NCBI GenBank assembly: GCA_026874595.1
Contig: CM049313.1
Span: forward strand, 43,054,659 to 43,118,658
Length of the DNA stretch: 64,000 nucleotides
Source of the DNA: Sipunculus nudus
Taxonomy: Eukaryota > Annelida > Sipuncula > Golfingiida > Sipunculidae
Direction: 5' to 3'
Shown here piece after piece: positions 49,300 to 62,719 of the stretch. The notes under the pieces were generated by a model. It made no database searches. It was not told the origin of the DNA and worked only from the letters and a program-made list of their open reading frames with translations. The position numbers were made by a program, and so were the translations under genes. Every line of letters begins with the position of its first letter. Position 1 is the stretch's first letter.

Positions 49300-50068
49300 A
49301 ACTGTCCAAAATAAACGCCTAGTCGTGTATTCAAGGCTAAGCCAAGGCAGTTTTGTCCGCTAGCCTTTCTTAAATTCTCTTCCTTTTTCCTTGTTTTCCA
49401 CAGGCGTGCCTTCAAACATCGAGAGGCCTTGTTTAATCAACTGCTTTCTATGCCAGTGTTGCATTTAGGGCAACATTTAGGGATATACACATTTAAAGGC
49501 TTTGGTATGTGATGCATCACACCATCACAGGTTTCTAAACAGACCTATCCATAGGTGGAGACATTTGTTTTTGGTCTTCTAATTCTTCCACTTAATATTA
49601 GTATTATGCTATTTTTTCATCCAATTTCATTGATACTTTCCCAAAATGTACCTCACTTTGGGCCAATTACTTTGACCCAGTTTCAGTGACCTTGGCCTAT
49701 TTTTCAAGATCAAAGGGGTAAAAAAGCGCAAATTTTTCAGATGTTAAATGTCGATTTTCTTCTTATCTATAAGGTGTACAGTAAATAATTTTACCTAGAG
49801 AGCTGGACCTTTTACAGACATGTGTCGTTTACAATGTAGGAGTGTCGTAGATTTGGAATAAATTTAAAAAAAACGAAAATGTGACGTCAGCATTTTCAGC
49901 TCATCTAGCTATGAATCCTCGAAAATAAACGGCCAGATTTCATTTATTCTTTACAGAACTATAACTCTTCCAGACTTTTTGAAACAGATAAAATGTTAGA
50001 TCAGAATACCCAGCAGTGGAGAACTGGGAGGAGGGTAGGTGGAGATCCGTGACTGTCTTACGACAGCT
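49300..50068. other. intergenic stretch without recognised content
   Basis: No exon or element ends are seen. CAGTTTCAGTGACCTTGGCC near 49,680 is a diverged piece of the GTGACC repeat family. Confidence 0.4.
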
Positions 50069-50072
50069 ACTA

Positions 50073-50657
50073 TAGTCCGTCCCAGTACCCGTGTCCGCAT
50101 GTTTTTCCGGAATAATTTTTTATACAAGTAAACCAGTGTAAACCTTTCTTGTCCAAAGGTTGCAGGAGCTATTCCGCCGACTACCTGCGTAAAAAGTAAT
50201 ACCTTAACTTGCCTTGATTTTATATGAGACAAATAATCCAAAATATGAAAAAACAAGCTACAGCGTTTACGACTTATTCCTTAGCTGAGTACTGATAATA
50301 AACAAGCCAGTCAAACTTATGACGTCAGTCAATTGATGATGACGTGCGACCGATCACTGTGACGTCTTTGTGACGTCACTGTTGTCTAACAAACACCAAA
50401 CGCAGCCATAGACATGGAAAGTGTAACATGGAGGAATGTACTGTCTAGCAGTGCCGGGAAGACGCCATTCACGGTATTTCAGCAAAAATAACGCAAAAGA
50501 GTCGCAAAGTAAATACATTTTTCATGATATATAACAACTTTACACAATATCGGCGGAATATCTGTATATCTGCTTCAGGCCAAAGGGCATTTTTAAAGAA
50601 TATTTTAAAAATAATTATCGCGAAAAAACATGCGGACACGGGTACTGGGACGGACTA
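50073..50657. mobile_element. MITE with perfect long terminal inverted repeats and TA target site
   Basis: The left end TAGTCCGTCCCAGTACCCG continues to GCATGTTTTT and is exactly mirrored at the right end (…CGGGTACTGGGACGGACTA), giving a TIR of about 35 bp. Both ends are flanked by TA (50,071-50,072 and 50,658-50,659), as for Tc1/mariner-type insertion. The element is about 585 bp with no transposase. The interior has four TGACGT motifs, two of them full TGACGTCA (50,320-50,327 and 50,371-50,378). Confidence 0.85.
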
Positions 50658-50659
50658 TA

Positions 50660-51966
50660 GAAGTCTAGCTTAGTTTGCCGTTGTCCCATACTCTCTTTTT
50701 CAGCTCGTACATAGTGCTGCCTTTTCTTGTTCTACAGCTCTACACCAAGAGAGAGACTTAGATAGTCAACTGGTAAGACTATGAAACTGAAACTACGCCT
50801 AGAAAGTATGGCACCATCTGTAAAGATCACATCTGTTTAACGGTCTCTTTCCTGAGATGCTCGATGATAACCACTACGTTACTTCTCATTCACATGTAAT
50901 GAAAACTTTTCAATTTCTGAAGTCAAAATTTTGAAAAAAAAATACTCATTTATTACTCATTAAATTCACCTTCCTCATAGGAAGTGTTAACAATGATAAA
51001 AAAAAGCCACGGTCATAATTATATTTTGAGTTATACTGGAAAAATATGAAAAGTACATTTCGATACGCAGAAAGTAGGTCAACTTAGGTGGCGCCACCAA
51101 AAATTTATTTTTCGCTTATTCATTAAAGGATCATTATTTCTATAAAATTCCGAGATGACAGCTGCAGCGGATGTTGATGTTTTTGGTCACTTACACACTG
51201 CACAGTCTCGGACTCGTAAGAGTACGGCCCTGCGGGTTAGGATTTATAGGCGTCAATATCTGCCACCTACAATGCATCGGGGCTTCAAAGTACACCAGCG
51301 GCGTAGATATAAATGTAGTGAAGAAGATAACGTAGTCCGTTCAATTGTTTGACAAGAATTGATTCAAGGCAAATTACATAAACATAGGTTTGTGGTAATG
51401 ACTTCATGGAGTAAGTTAGGCCAAAATAAGAAAAAAGGTTGGTTCGCAGGCAATTTTTTTTTAGAAATCCATGCGGGCGGGCGGTTTTTTTTTTATTTTT
51501 AATTTTTTGTATGTTTAGATAAAAATGTCAAATGATAAAGGAAAAGCATGATAATAACATATTTATTTTGATGAACAAGTAAAAGCACTAATTAACTAAG
51601 GAAATTGTATGATTTTATCTTCTTGAAAGAAATGTCCAAGTGGCTGCAGCTCAACATTGGTAAGTTTCTATTGAAAATAAAAATAAAAAATGTTGATGCG
51701 GGCGGTGCCTGAGAACCATACCTTTTATTTTGTTTGGCCTTATATTTTTAAGCATATTCATGTGAAATGTCAACAGGTGTTCCATCAAAAAGTAAACAAG
51801 GCCTACGGGCCTAATGCCAACCTGTGCAAAGTTTGGGAGTATTAATGGAGGTTTATTTTTAAAATTTAATATTGATCCTCTTATGTCCTGCATATCTACC
51901 TTAGTCATTATGATTTCAGAAAAATGGACGTTTCGGACCTGCAAGTTTCGGACTAGGATATTTTAA
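50660..51966. other. intergenic stretch without convincing gene
   Basis: A tiny plus-strand exon-like segment (CTCTACACCAAGAG... between TTCTACAG and GTAAGA, 50,740-50,774) and a 65-codon plus frame at 51,155-51,352 were noticed but match nothing. TAGGTGGCGCCACC at 51,085-51,098 is an isolated copy of the tandem-core palindrome. Confidence 0.4.
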
Positions 51967-53680
51967 AACTAGAATACGGGTAGTCGTCAAGCGACTACGT
52001 GTATCCGCCGAAATAAGAGTTGGACGGGTGAAGTGAGGCATGGATTGAGTGGCAAGGGGAAATAGATTGAGGTGTGTTGCATATTAGCAGGGATGTCTGC
52101 AGCCGAAATGTGTATGTAGGTTGCGCCACCTACCAAAAAAATCAAGGGAGCTGTCAAAGTTGTATATATATGTAAATAGTCAAACCACTGCCGAGATATG
52201 TTATTTTATCCCACGGCAGACAAACAGACGGCCGCTGTGCAAAAATGGTTGCAGTTGGTGCCACTTGTTTTGCATATGATAAAGAGCTATGAGAGATCTA
52301 TACACATGCAAGATTTTGGCCCAATCGGTCAAACAGTACCCAAGATATGAGCTTGGATGTCTGCAGCGTAAATATGAAAGTAGGTGGCACCGTCTGTCAT
52401 AAAATCAAGAAAGCTATCCAAGATGTATGAACCTGCAAAATTTTAGGCAGTTAAGTCAAACCACTGCCGAGATATGTTTTTTTTATCCCACAGCAGACAA
52501 ACAGAAGGACGCTTTGCAAAAATGGTTGCAGGTGGTGCCACTAGTTTTGCGTATGATAAAGAACTATGTGTGATCTATACGCATGCAAAATTTTGGCCCA
52601 ATCGGTCAAACAGTTCCAAGATATGAGCTTGGATGTCTGCAGCGTAAATATGAAAGTAGGTGGCGCCACCTGTCATAAAATCAAGAAAGCTATCCAAGAT
52701 GTATGAACCTGCAAAATTTTAGGCAGTTATGTCAAACCACTGCCGAGATATGTTATTTTATCCCACGGCAGACAAACAGAAGGACGCTTTGCAAAAATGG
52801 TTGCAGGTGGTGCCACTAGTTTTGCGTATGATAAAGAGCTATGTGTGATCTATACGCATGCAAAATATTGGCCCCTACGGTCAAACAGTTCCCAAGATAT
52901 GAGCTTGGATGTCTGCAGTGTAAATGTGAATGTAGGTTGCGCCACCTGTCATAAAATCAAGAAAGCTATCCAAGATGTATGAACCTGCAAAATTTTAGGC
53001 AGATAAGTCAAACCACTGCCGAGATTTGAGTGATTTTATCAAACGGGAGATAAACAGACAGACGCTTTGCAATAATGGTTGCAGGTGGCACCACCATTTT
53101 TTCCTATGATAAATAGCTATGTTAGATCTATACACATGCAAAATATTGGCCCAATCAGTCAAATGGTTCCTGAGTTATGAGCTTGAATAACTGCAGCGTC
53201 AATGTAGTGGCGCCACCTGTCATAAAATCAAGAAAGCTGTCCAGGATGTATACACATGCAAAATTTCAGGTGGATATGTCCAACCAATGCAGAGATATGA
53301 GTGATTTTATCCCAAGGCAGATGAACAGATGGACGCTGTGCAAAATCGGTTGCAGCTGGCGCCACCATATTTTATGTATGTTATAAAGCTATCCAAGGGC
53401 TACATTTGTGCAAATATTTTTCCTGATCGGTCAAAAGGTTCCCGAGATATTTGGGTTAATGTGTCAAAACAGACGCGCAGATGGACGCACTGGAGAGAGG
53501 AAAGGTCAGAGGTCAACGCAAAATATTTTGACACCAGTTCACATGTGACCCGATAATCGTGTTAAGTTTCGGAAAAATCTGTCCAGTGGTCTCAGAGTTC
53601 TATTCCGGGAACGAATGCAGCGGCGGCAGAACCGGTTCAAGAACATAGAATCCGCAAACTTTGTTTTGGCGGATACAACT
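51967..53680 (+). mobile_element. complete tandem-core element (unique ends, 276-bp core repeats)
   Basis: The left end begins AACTAGAATACGGG, followed by a hairpin GTAGTCG-TCAAG-CGACTAC (51,980-51,998) and GTATCCGCC (52,001-52,009). The right end contains the inverted complement GGCGGATAC (53,668-53,676). Between them are about five tandem units with starts at 52,116, 52,380, 52,656, 52,932 and 53,204 (spacings 264, 276, 276, 272). Each carries GGTGGCGCCACC or a variant. No protein is encoded. The layout resembles molluscan pearl-type or Helentron-like non-autonomous elements; this class assignment is inference. Confidence 0.7.
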
Positions 53681-54048
53681 AAGATGTATCAGCCAGGATA
53701 TTTTGGATATGTTTCTGTTTGCCAGGGAGAATTATTGGGAGAGATGAACGGAGAATATGGTAGCATGTTTTCGAAGAAGAACATTTTTTAATGTTTTTTT
53801 AGCTTCTTCCCTATAAAATCTAAGAAAATGTAGTAAGCCAAGAAATAAGCAAATTCCAATAGAATTTTTTAGATGACAAATTTTTTGGAAAAAATTTGGT
53901 GATCCTTTCTGATACAGCTTTGACGCACGACGGAAGACGGACAACGCCACACCATTGCATACGCTCAAAGATTGGTTTAAAATGCAAACCAAGTTTTATC
54001 AAACAGTTGAAAGATATAGATCCAATAGTTCTAATCTGAGAATTTTGC

Positions 54049-54115
54049 GTCTAGACGATGTGTCTAGACGTCTAGACGCTGTGTCTAGACGTCTAGACAC
54101 ATTGTCCAGACACCA
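54049..54115. repeat. cluster of TCTAGA palindromes (copy 2)
   Basis: Same structure as 1,028-1,100 with the same spacers, preserved since the duplication. Confidence 0.8.
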
Positions 54116-57100
54116 GACAGAGCCAGGTCAGTTGCCATGGTGATGTCTGGACCCCACCTGGTTGTAGTGAGTTACCTCTCGACTTGGCTGCTGAAACTCA
54201 GCATGTTGTCAAATCTGTTTCAAACACAGAAAGCCTTTTTCAATTTGCTACATTGCTTTTTTAAAGCTGCAATCACCCAATCTATTCTTATAAAACTGAC
54301 AGAACCCTACCATAGAATAATTCTTGTAAAGTTTAAACCGATCAGCTTAACAGTTTCATTATAAAACAGTGTATAAGCTAGAAGAGTCTAAAATTACATT
54401 TTCGCTTGTAAACAAGGGACCCATGGGTCACGGCGCTTAGCTGTTATATATGGTAAAAAATACGATTTAGAAATGAGGCACATGCTGGTTTTGTGTGGTA
54501 ATAAATATAAGCTGTATTATGAGTTGTTGGTGTTTAGCTTATGTAAGATATGATAGTATCTTTGGAGACAGGGAAGAGGACTGATTTCATTTATTTTATT
54601 AACAAATGGAGTTCTATTGTCACACAGATTTTGACTTGGCCATATAACTTATAAGCAGAAAATATAATTTAAGAGTTTAAGTATTTATTTTAAAAATTTC
54701 AAATATTGTCCCAAATATAATTTCATTAAAAATAATAAGAGAATCATATGATTTTTTTTAAATAAAATATAACTGAAATGACTATTAAATAATATTAAAG
54801 AATATATTCATGAATGCATTCATGAATACATTTTTGCACTGGTATTTATATACTTTCAGTTTTACCTGAATTCCCATTCTTATGCAAGAAATTTTATAAT
54901 GGAGTACATTTTCATATTCGTATTGAAATACATTTGCAAAGTATTCGCACCATGTCAGGTATTTATTCAGTTTTCACCAAACAATGATGTTGAGAATCCA
55001 GAATATACAAAATTCACACATTTAAATAATGATCATAAGTACCTCATTTTATGGCTTTTATTTATATTAAAAAAATAAATGTAATATATTCATTTTGGAC
55101 TAATTTAACATCAATGTACACACTAGACACAGTAGGAATCTAGATTAATATTATCAACTGCACCTTTGTCTATCATGACTTTCCTTCATATGATCCCTAA
55201 TGATTAGTAATGAATAATATGATTTATTTTTTTACCATTAAAATTGAACTGAAAAATACCAGGTGACTGCATGGTGTTATTTGGAATACATGACATTCTA
55301 TCCATCGATACAAGATTCTTATATCATCAGTAACTGCAAGTTAATTTCCTGTTGTTATCAACTAAAAAATTCCTTTTCTAACTTTTTTTAATTTATTATT
55401 AAAAAACAATAAAAATTTATTAATTTATTGTTTATTGTTACGTTGTTGATAAAAACTTCTAGATGAGTTGGGTTGGACACCTGGATCAACTGTGGCTGGC
55501 CATAAGCTGCCTGGCTGCCCTAGTGTATGCCTCACCTCAAGCGTGCATAATTTGCTAAAGGTCAACAAGTTCAACATACAAGTGACTCAAGAGGGGCTAT
55601 GTAGAGCCAAGGTCTGACATGGTATCATAAAAACATTAATAAAAGCTACAATTTTGGCCAATTTCTTTCAGCTTTCTAAACTAAAAAGCTGAAATCCTTA
55701 TGTGTGCATGATATGAAAATTAAATCAACAGTGCTCACAGGAAACAAACGTGCCATGGTCAAAGTTGGGCAAAATTTAAGGTACTAATTTTATATTTATA
55801 CTAATAACTTATAAAATTTGGGTATTCAATTGAATCTTGATTAAATAATGTTAAATCCCTGACAAAAAAATCTCTAGCTTCAGCAATCCTCTTGTTAAGG
55901 AAGCAAATATATTTCTTAATTTTTTAAAAAGTGCATTATGTTTGGGCCCATAACTTAAAACAATTACGCAATACTAACATCATTTTTGTCATGTGCATAG
56001 ATAATGTATAGAAAAATATGTATATTATATATGATTAAAGTCAGATCAGTGGTTTTGATATTAGGCAGTCTTGAAGTGTAACCATGGGTTTTTAATGGAA
56101 AAATGAAGTTTTTCATTAATATCTTGAAGGTATTAAGTCCTAGTGACCAAATTCTTGGCATGGTAGGGGATTTTCGAGACATCTAATTGCATGCCAAATT
56201 TTAGGAACTGAGAGCTGAAGCTGGGGAGCAGAGCTCTTGCAAACTGCATAACACTAGCTTGATGTAAACAATATGTTACATGGTGCTTGAAAACTTGAAT
56301 AAAATCTACAATTTTTTATCAACTGGTTTCAAATATTTGGTGTAAACAGACAAAATGCTAAAAAAAACATGCTGCAAAAATTAAATCCACAGTACTTACA
56401 GGAAACAAAACGTGCCATGGTCAAAGTTGGGAAAAATATAAGGTACCAATTTTAATTTTTGTTAATATTTTAAAAAATTTTAAAGATTTTGATCCAAATT
56501 TGGGTATACAATTTAATTTTGATTCATGAAAGTTATATTACTGGAAAAAATGTCCATAGCTTTAACATGTTTTGGGTTAAGTGATCAAATATCTTTCCTG
56601 ATTTTTTACCAAATACATTATGTTTAGGCCCATAACTTTTTTAAATTATACAATACAGACATAATTTCTGGCATGTACATAGGAACTATATAGAGGAATA
56701 TTTATGGTAAATATGAGGAAAATCAGAGGAGTGGTTTGATATTAGGCAGTCCTGAAGTGTGAAAATATGTTTTTAATAAAATAATTGAGGTTTTCCTTAA
56801 TTTCTCAAAGGAACGAAGTCGCAAAGACCCAGTTTTCGGCTTGGTAGGAGATCTTGGGGACTTCTAACATTATGCCGAATTTTGGATTCCTAGGTCTTAC
56901 GGTTTCAAAACGTGCCACATCTACGGACGGACGGACAGACGGACGGACAATGGACCACGACTATAGCTCAGATGACTTATAGTCAGCTGAGCTAAAAACA
57001 GATCAATGTAGGTGGCGCCACCAATACCTCAATTTCAGATATGACATATGTGACAAACATTGGCATAAAATTTGGCGATGATAGCTCTGGACGTTTCTGA

Positions 57101-57208
57101 GATTTTAATTTTAGTGTGCTCTTTTGAACAGATGACCAAATTCAACCTTCTGTAACTCTACCAAAATTCTCCTAACTAGAACCATTCGAACAAACTTGAG
57201 AAAGATTG
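54116..57208. other. non-coding part of copy 2
   Basis: Homologous to 1,101-6,625 without the two inserted elements. It contains the degenerate 655-bp tandem units starting near 55,738 and 56,397. No exon recognised. Confidence 0.5.
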
Positions 57209-58730
57209 TTCCAGGGATCATTTCTGTGAAATACTGGACAATTTGGCTAGACAGTTTCGGAGAAGAAGATTATTAAAAGCTTTTTCTAGCTTTTTCCCTA
57301 TAAAATCTCAGAAAATGCAGTTAGAAAAAAATAAACAAAATCCGATAGTTTTTCAGATGACTTGTTTATTTGCAAAAAAAATTGGTGATGCTAGCTCCTG
57401 CCATTTTTGAGATAGCTATGGTTAACGTACAGACGACGCACGACCTACGACGGACGACGCTGCACCATCGCATAAGCTCACAGGTTCGCTAAACATTATG
57501 ATTTTAAAAGTTTAACAGTTGAGACATGTACAAGTGTAGTCTCACAGAACATTGCCTGACTGGAAGAGGTTCGTTTTGAGTAGGTAGGTTGGGTAACAAC
57601 TAACAGATGGTGGACGTTTGAAAGAAGACAGCAGACGCTGTGACATGATAATTAATAGTGCCAAAAAAAAGAGAAACATCAGAATCAATATTGATAAATG
57701 ATATATTTATTTCCCGGCCAAACTTAACTCATGAAGCTATACATGGCATATCAAAAATACCCAACAAACAAAAGCTTTATACATGCAAGTATATGAAGAA
57801 TTTTAATACAGATATACAACTTCCAACCCCTGATAAATATGCATAACTCAGGCCTGCAACAATATTACAAATTCGTATCCAAACTACACCATCGGTCCTC
57901 GTGTCTCAAAATGCCACAAACATTTATGTTGAGAGACTAAAAATTCAATGATTATCTAATCAAAATGTTGCAGACTTTACTTTTATACACAGTGGTCTTT
58001 GCCTTCTTGTTGCAGCAGGACGACACTATATTATAAGATACTTAAGTGAAGAATAACTACTATTAGGGATTCATTATATGTAAGTAAAGGGGTGTTTCCA
58101 TATGAGTGTATATGCGTACATGCATGAAAAAAAATCGCTAGTATGATTTTGGGACTGTGTTTCCAAGTTTTCGTCAGCGTTTTAGCCATACAAGAATCAG
58201 TAGGCACCAGTATTTGGTCAGCCAAACTTGACAGACAGTACGCTTGGCGTATATGGCGCTAACAACGTATATGAGTATGAGCGTGAAAATCGTCATGAGC
58301 AAATTTTCACGCACAGGGTTTGCGTGAAGTCAAGGATTCGGGGTAAAATGATGCGCACATGGAAGCACCACTATTTTGTTCATGCATATACGCACATACG
58401 CGCACAAGGAAACACAGCTTTGAACTGATAATATCTGCAACAAAAGAGTTCAAAAGTTCAGAATTTGTGCCTAAACTAACCTGTGATCGTCATGTCAATG
58501 AAATGTCATGGAGACGATAACTGGTGGCTTTAAATCATTTCTATAGAAGAGCTGACTTTATGACTATTATAAACAGTTAATTTTACATGATGTGTTATAA
58601 AACTATGTACACATACAGACAATTTATACATTTCACACCCCCTCATTTTACCATATTTTTGTTTCTTACCATCTCAAAATGATTTGTCTTCTGGCTCCAT
58701 ATGGCCTCAAAATAACTCTTTATCGATAAG
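57209..58730 (+). repeat. single-copy homologue of tandem units A1 and A2
   Basis: One unit only, starting TTCCAGGGATCA and ending TATCGATAAG. The left flank matches A1's and the right flank matches A2's. Confidence 0.9.
58086..58421. mobile_element. MITE-like element (copy 2), internally deleted
   Basis: Same inverted ends as 7,494-7,854. It lacks about 24 bp between CGCTTGGCGTATA and TGGCGCTAAC that both copy-1 units have. Confidence 0.6.
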
Positions 58731-61220
58731 AAACCTTCATTCTATGAAATTCCATATTCAACACTGGATACTTTGCACTTTGGTATACATGAAGTCTGTT
58801 TAATACCAAAACTGGCCACCAGGTGTCAGGACAGGACATTTTGCCAATATTGTGGTTGGATTTACCATGTACAGTTCTCTAAACTTATTTTATACATAAT
58901 GTAATTGCATTTGAAAGTTGTTGGTTATGTTATCAGGCAAAATAAAACTGAAATAGAACACAACAAACGACATCTGCAGATGTGTCAAGCACCTCTGGCA
59001 CAACAAACCTTGTTTGATACCAGGAGAGACAAAGCCCCTGAATTATAGTGTCTGACTTCTGTCCTATTTAATAAATAGAAAATAAAACTGCATACCTGAT
59101 TCATGGAAAAGACCATGGTTTCTGAAACCTTCCTTTGTTTATCAAATTGTCTCAGAATAAAATAAAGCTATCTGACAAGACATAGCTATGTACCTTTGTG
59201 AAGGTTGACATTTCTTGTCATATACAAGTACATGTAGATTCTACCAAAACTGCTATATAACAAATTTACTTACAACAGACATCAAACTGCTATAGCAAAA
59301 CAGTCATAAAAGTGCATTTTGTCATTCAAAAAGTAGCCCTGAAATAGTTTATACAAAAACCTTGCTTTAATAATATCAAATCCCTTATAACTACTAGTAT
59401 TTCACTACACTTTTTCAGGTTTTTTTTCAGATAACATTTATTCACCACAAAAATCAGTACTTACCAAGTTTCTATGTCATAATAGTGATTCAAACTGTGC
59501 TGATAAAATATATAAACTATAGCTCATGAAAAACTAATACACACAAAGCTCTGTGGCATATGTATTATCCCTGAAGCTCGGCAATGTATATAATACACAC
59601 AGACCCAAGTCAAAGGCTGCTGTGCCACAAATGCTTACGCAGACACATTCCATGTTTTGGTGATAGCCATTCAAATGCAACAAAAAAGTACACCTGGAAC
59701 AAAACTATAATCTCTAGAGCTGTTTTGTTCTACTAGCAGGTCAAATACCAGACCACTTAAGTGTTCACACAATATCATAGTACCAAATACTTAATACAAG
59801 GAATATAGGTATGGCTGGCAAATGGTATCTGATATGATATCCAACAAAATTTGAACAAGGATTAGCTGGTTGTCTGATGGTATCTGATATCATTTCCAAC
59901 GTAATGTGAACACGAGTTTGCTCTACATTAATAACCAAAGTTTGAAACTTTGATGTGTTGATAATATCAATTAATGGCATGTATTGGATATCAGTCAGTT
60001 CAAAATTATTAAAGATGAGCAAAATTATTAAATGCACATTGTTAAATACATATATTTGCATACATTTGAAAAGATGACATAATGACATGATATAATCAGA
60101 ACCTGGTGATAGAAAAATATGTTTGATATCAGGATGTCAATATGGAAGAGGAAGTTCTTGATTCATGCTTTTTAAAAACAGCCAGATTTATTAGTATTCA
60201 CCCTCAAACAGATGTTTAAGCCTGCTAACAGGCATTCATATATCATACTGATGAGCATTTTATTGTTTAAGATGATAAATTTTATTTCTTTATTGATCAG
60301 TTCAGATCTAATGTCACATTAAATCTTTTCAGATCTTTTCCTTGTTAAAGAATATAACAGTATGGACAGTCTTTCTAATATTCAGTCCATCAGCAGTTCA
60401 CATACATGTATGAATATCAATTGCTAGTGTACACCATCAGCTCTTATCATTGGCTAAAGGTAGGTCAGGGTGCATTAATGAGCAACAATTAAACCAGATC
60501 AGTGTATATTAAAGATTGGGATAGCCCTGGCCAGTGTCTTCAAACCATCAAGTCAGTTGCACCTATGCTTTCACAGACCTTGATTCAGCGACCCACTCTG
60601 GGTGTCTAATCATGAAAAATGTACAAGGCAACTGAACCGATCAAATGACTTGCATAAACCAGTTTTATGTGGCTGCTGATGCTACATCTAGACCAAACAT
60701 TCAGCATTGCCTAAAGGGCACGGCGAGTTTGACCGATCAAATAAAGCCATGTAAACCTGTCCCATTTCTGATGCTCTTGTTCAGACAGCGTGTGAATAGT
60801 GTAATATTTACATGTTTGTTGTTGGCCTAGATTGACAGTTTTTATTATGTCCATCATACATGAAACAGGTGCCAGTGTGGCTCTTCGAATCAGTCTGTGA
60901 AAGCGCACTGCCACAGACAATGTAGTATGAAGATGCGTATCCAGCTTAATTTTCATATTCCAAAACACAGTTACTGAAGTATAATGATCTTCACTTAAAG
61001 GATCTTGATTCACAAACATCTTACATACAGTAGAGGGTCTTTTAACTGAGCATCATTTATCCAAAAGATTACACGAAAATGAAAACTTATAATAAAAATT
61101 TGATCATTTATTTAAAATCAGAACAAAGAAAAATAATTTGTAGAGCTGGTAAAAAATTCATCCAAATCCAAACAAATGTACAAAGATTAGCAGGGGGCAA
61201 TAATGCAGTTTTTTTCAGGA
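58731..61220. other. non-coding stretch of copy 2
   Basis: Near-identical to 9,725-12,175. No supported gene. Confidence 0.45.
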
Positions 61221-61236
61221 CAATTTATTAATAATT

Positions 61237-61449
61237 TCAATGTATTTTACATTGAATAAATTGATGGATAAGGTAACAAAATATTCTTGCCAAGGTTAAC
61301 TTCATTAATTTTTGTCTGTCAGTATCTGATAAGTTCAGATTCTTGGCAATCATGGTAAGTCCTGCGAAATCATTATCAGAACTATTGTTTATCTGAACAA
61401 AAACCCTGCCTCTGGAGCTTTTTTGGATAAAGGACACTCTCCTGTGCTT
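61237..61449 (-). CDS. putative small ORF (copy 2 of the ORF at 12,192)
   Basis: Encodes the same peptide as 12,192-12,404, next to the same acceptor-like and AATAAA signals. Probably non-coding UTR-derived sequence. Confidence 0.15.
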   Translation of the reverse strand, partial: KHRRVSFIQKSSRGRVFVQINNSSDNDFAGLTMIAKNLNLSDTDRQKLMKLTLARIFCYLIHQFIQCKIH

Positions 61450-61508
61450 CACCCTGAATTTATGAAAATATAGTTTTATTTCAGATCCCTGTCCTTTGTT
61501 GGTTCAGT

Positions 61509-61750
61509 CCATATATACACAGTATTGTGTGGTGTTGTATGGACATTTAGTGTGACAGGGATCAGACCATACACATGCAGAATTGTGTTGTATGAACATC
61601 TAGTATGACAGGGACCATACACATGCAGTATTGTGTTGTATGAACATCTAGTATGACAGGGACCATACACCCAGTATTGTGTGGTGTTGTATGGACATTT
61701 AGTATGACAGGGATCAGACCATACACATGCAGTATTGTGTCATGTTGTAT
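61509..61750. repeat. minisatellite, 48-59 bp units (copy 2)
   Basis: Same unit order and number as 12,464-12,705 with few substitutions. Confidence 0.8.
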
Positions 61751-61861
61751 GGGCAGATATGTTGAGAATACAGAGCTAGTGTGGTCACCTTTGGGTTAAT
61801 ATCTTCAAAATCAAACAATCCCAAGATTAACAAGTTTACACATTAAGGAACTCTACATATT

Positions 61862-62177
61862 CTAACTAGACACATTCTGTGGTAACCTTTGCTTGTACAT
61901 GCCAGCTAGAGACTTTGTAGCCAGATATATCATTTCTTGCCGTGAAACGCCTGTAAAATGCTCATGCCAGTTAGAATGGCTGACAAATGGCATATTCTGT
62001 TGTATGACTTGTCCCACAGTGACCGCCAGGCCAGACCAACGAAGGTTATAATCCGACGGTGTTTGATCTTGTGCCTGTGTGACATATTCCACCGGGATAA
62101 CCGTAGCTTGGCTGAAAGTCTGGAGCTCGATGTTATTGACAGGGTCCTTCAGCAGTACACATGCTACATCATACCAC
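61862..62177 (-). pseudogene. PRRC1: orphan duplicate of the PRRC1 terminal exon
   Basis: A 316-nt exon encoding the same 110-codon frame as 12,818-13,133, with its acceptor TTTTCATTACAG and stop intact. The preceding PRRC1 exons are not duplicated: the segment ends at 63,340, about 1.2 kb upstream, before the position where the 14,321-14,478 exon would lie. It cannot make PRRC1 alone, but as an intact acceptor-plus-terminal-exon it could be trapped by an upstream minus-strand transcript. Confidence 0.85.
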
Positions 62178-62439
62178 CTGTAATGAAAATACACAGTGAA
62201 AAGATTGAGGGAACTCTGACAACAGACTCTTTTTTTATTTTTTTTTTAGATTTTTTTTGGTGGAAGTAACCATCTTAATCTACAGAGTGTGTGTATCTGC
62301 AGAGCTCTTAGCCTTAGCACTTGTATCCAATCATGTATTTTGTATCCTGTTGTCACCTAGGCCTGGTGTCTACAGCACCTGTGGACACACTCATTTTGTG
62401 AGTGATTCACGGCTCTGAGGCACAGTCTTCCCATTAAAC

Positions 62440-62600
62440 CTGCAGAGCACTCACCATGGGTGGGGCCCACTGTGAAAAATCTCATCACTCCATGGCTGAG
62501 ATCTGAACTCAAAACCTACCAGCTTTGACTCATTTTGAGTCCTGTGCTCTAGCCCTTCACCACATAAGCCTGCATGACAGCAAATACTCATAAAATGGAA
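62440..62600 (-). mobile_element. tRNA-derived SINE-like sequence (copy 2)
   Basis: Duplicate of 13,395-13,555 within segmental duplication 1. Confidence 0.4.
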
Positions 62601-62719
62601 GAGGTCTGAAGCAGTGATAGTTGTGTATAAAGATATAGGAGTGGAGCATCCCAAGCAACAGAGGCATAATTACATCTGATGTATTAATCGGTAAGCCTGG
62701 TCAGCATAAAAATCAGCAG

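Noticed and set aside
50740-50774. 35-nt plus-strand microexon between TTCTACAG and GTAAGA
   Set aside because: Splice-like strings this short occur by chance, and no partner exons were found.
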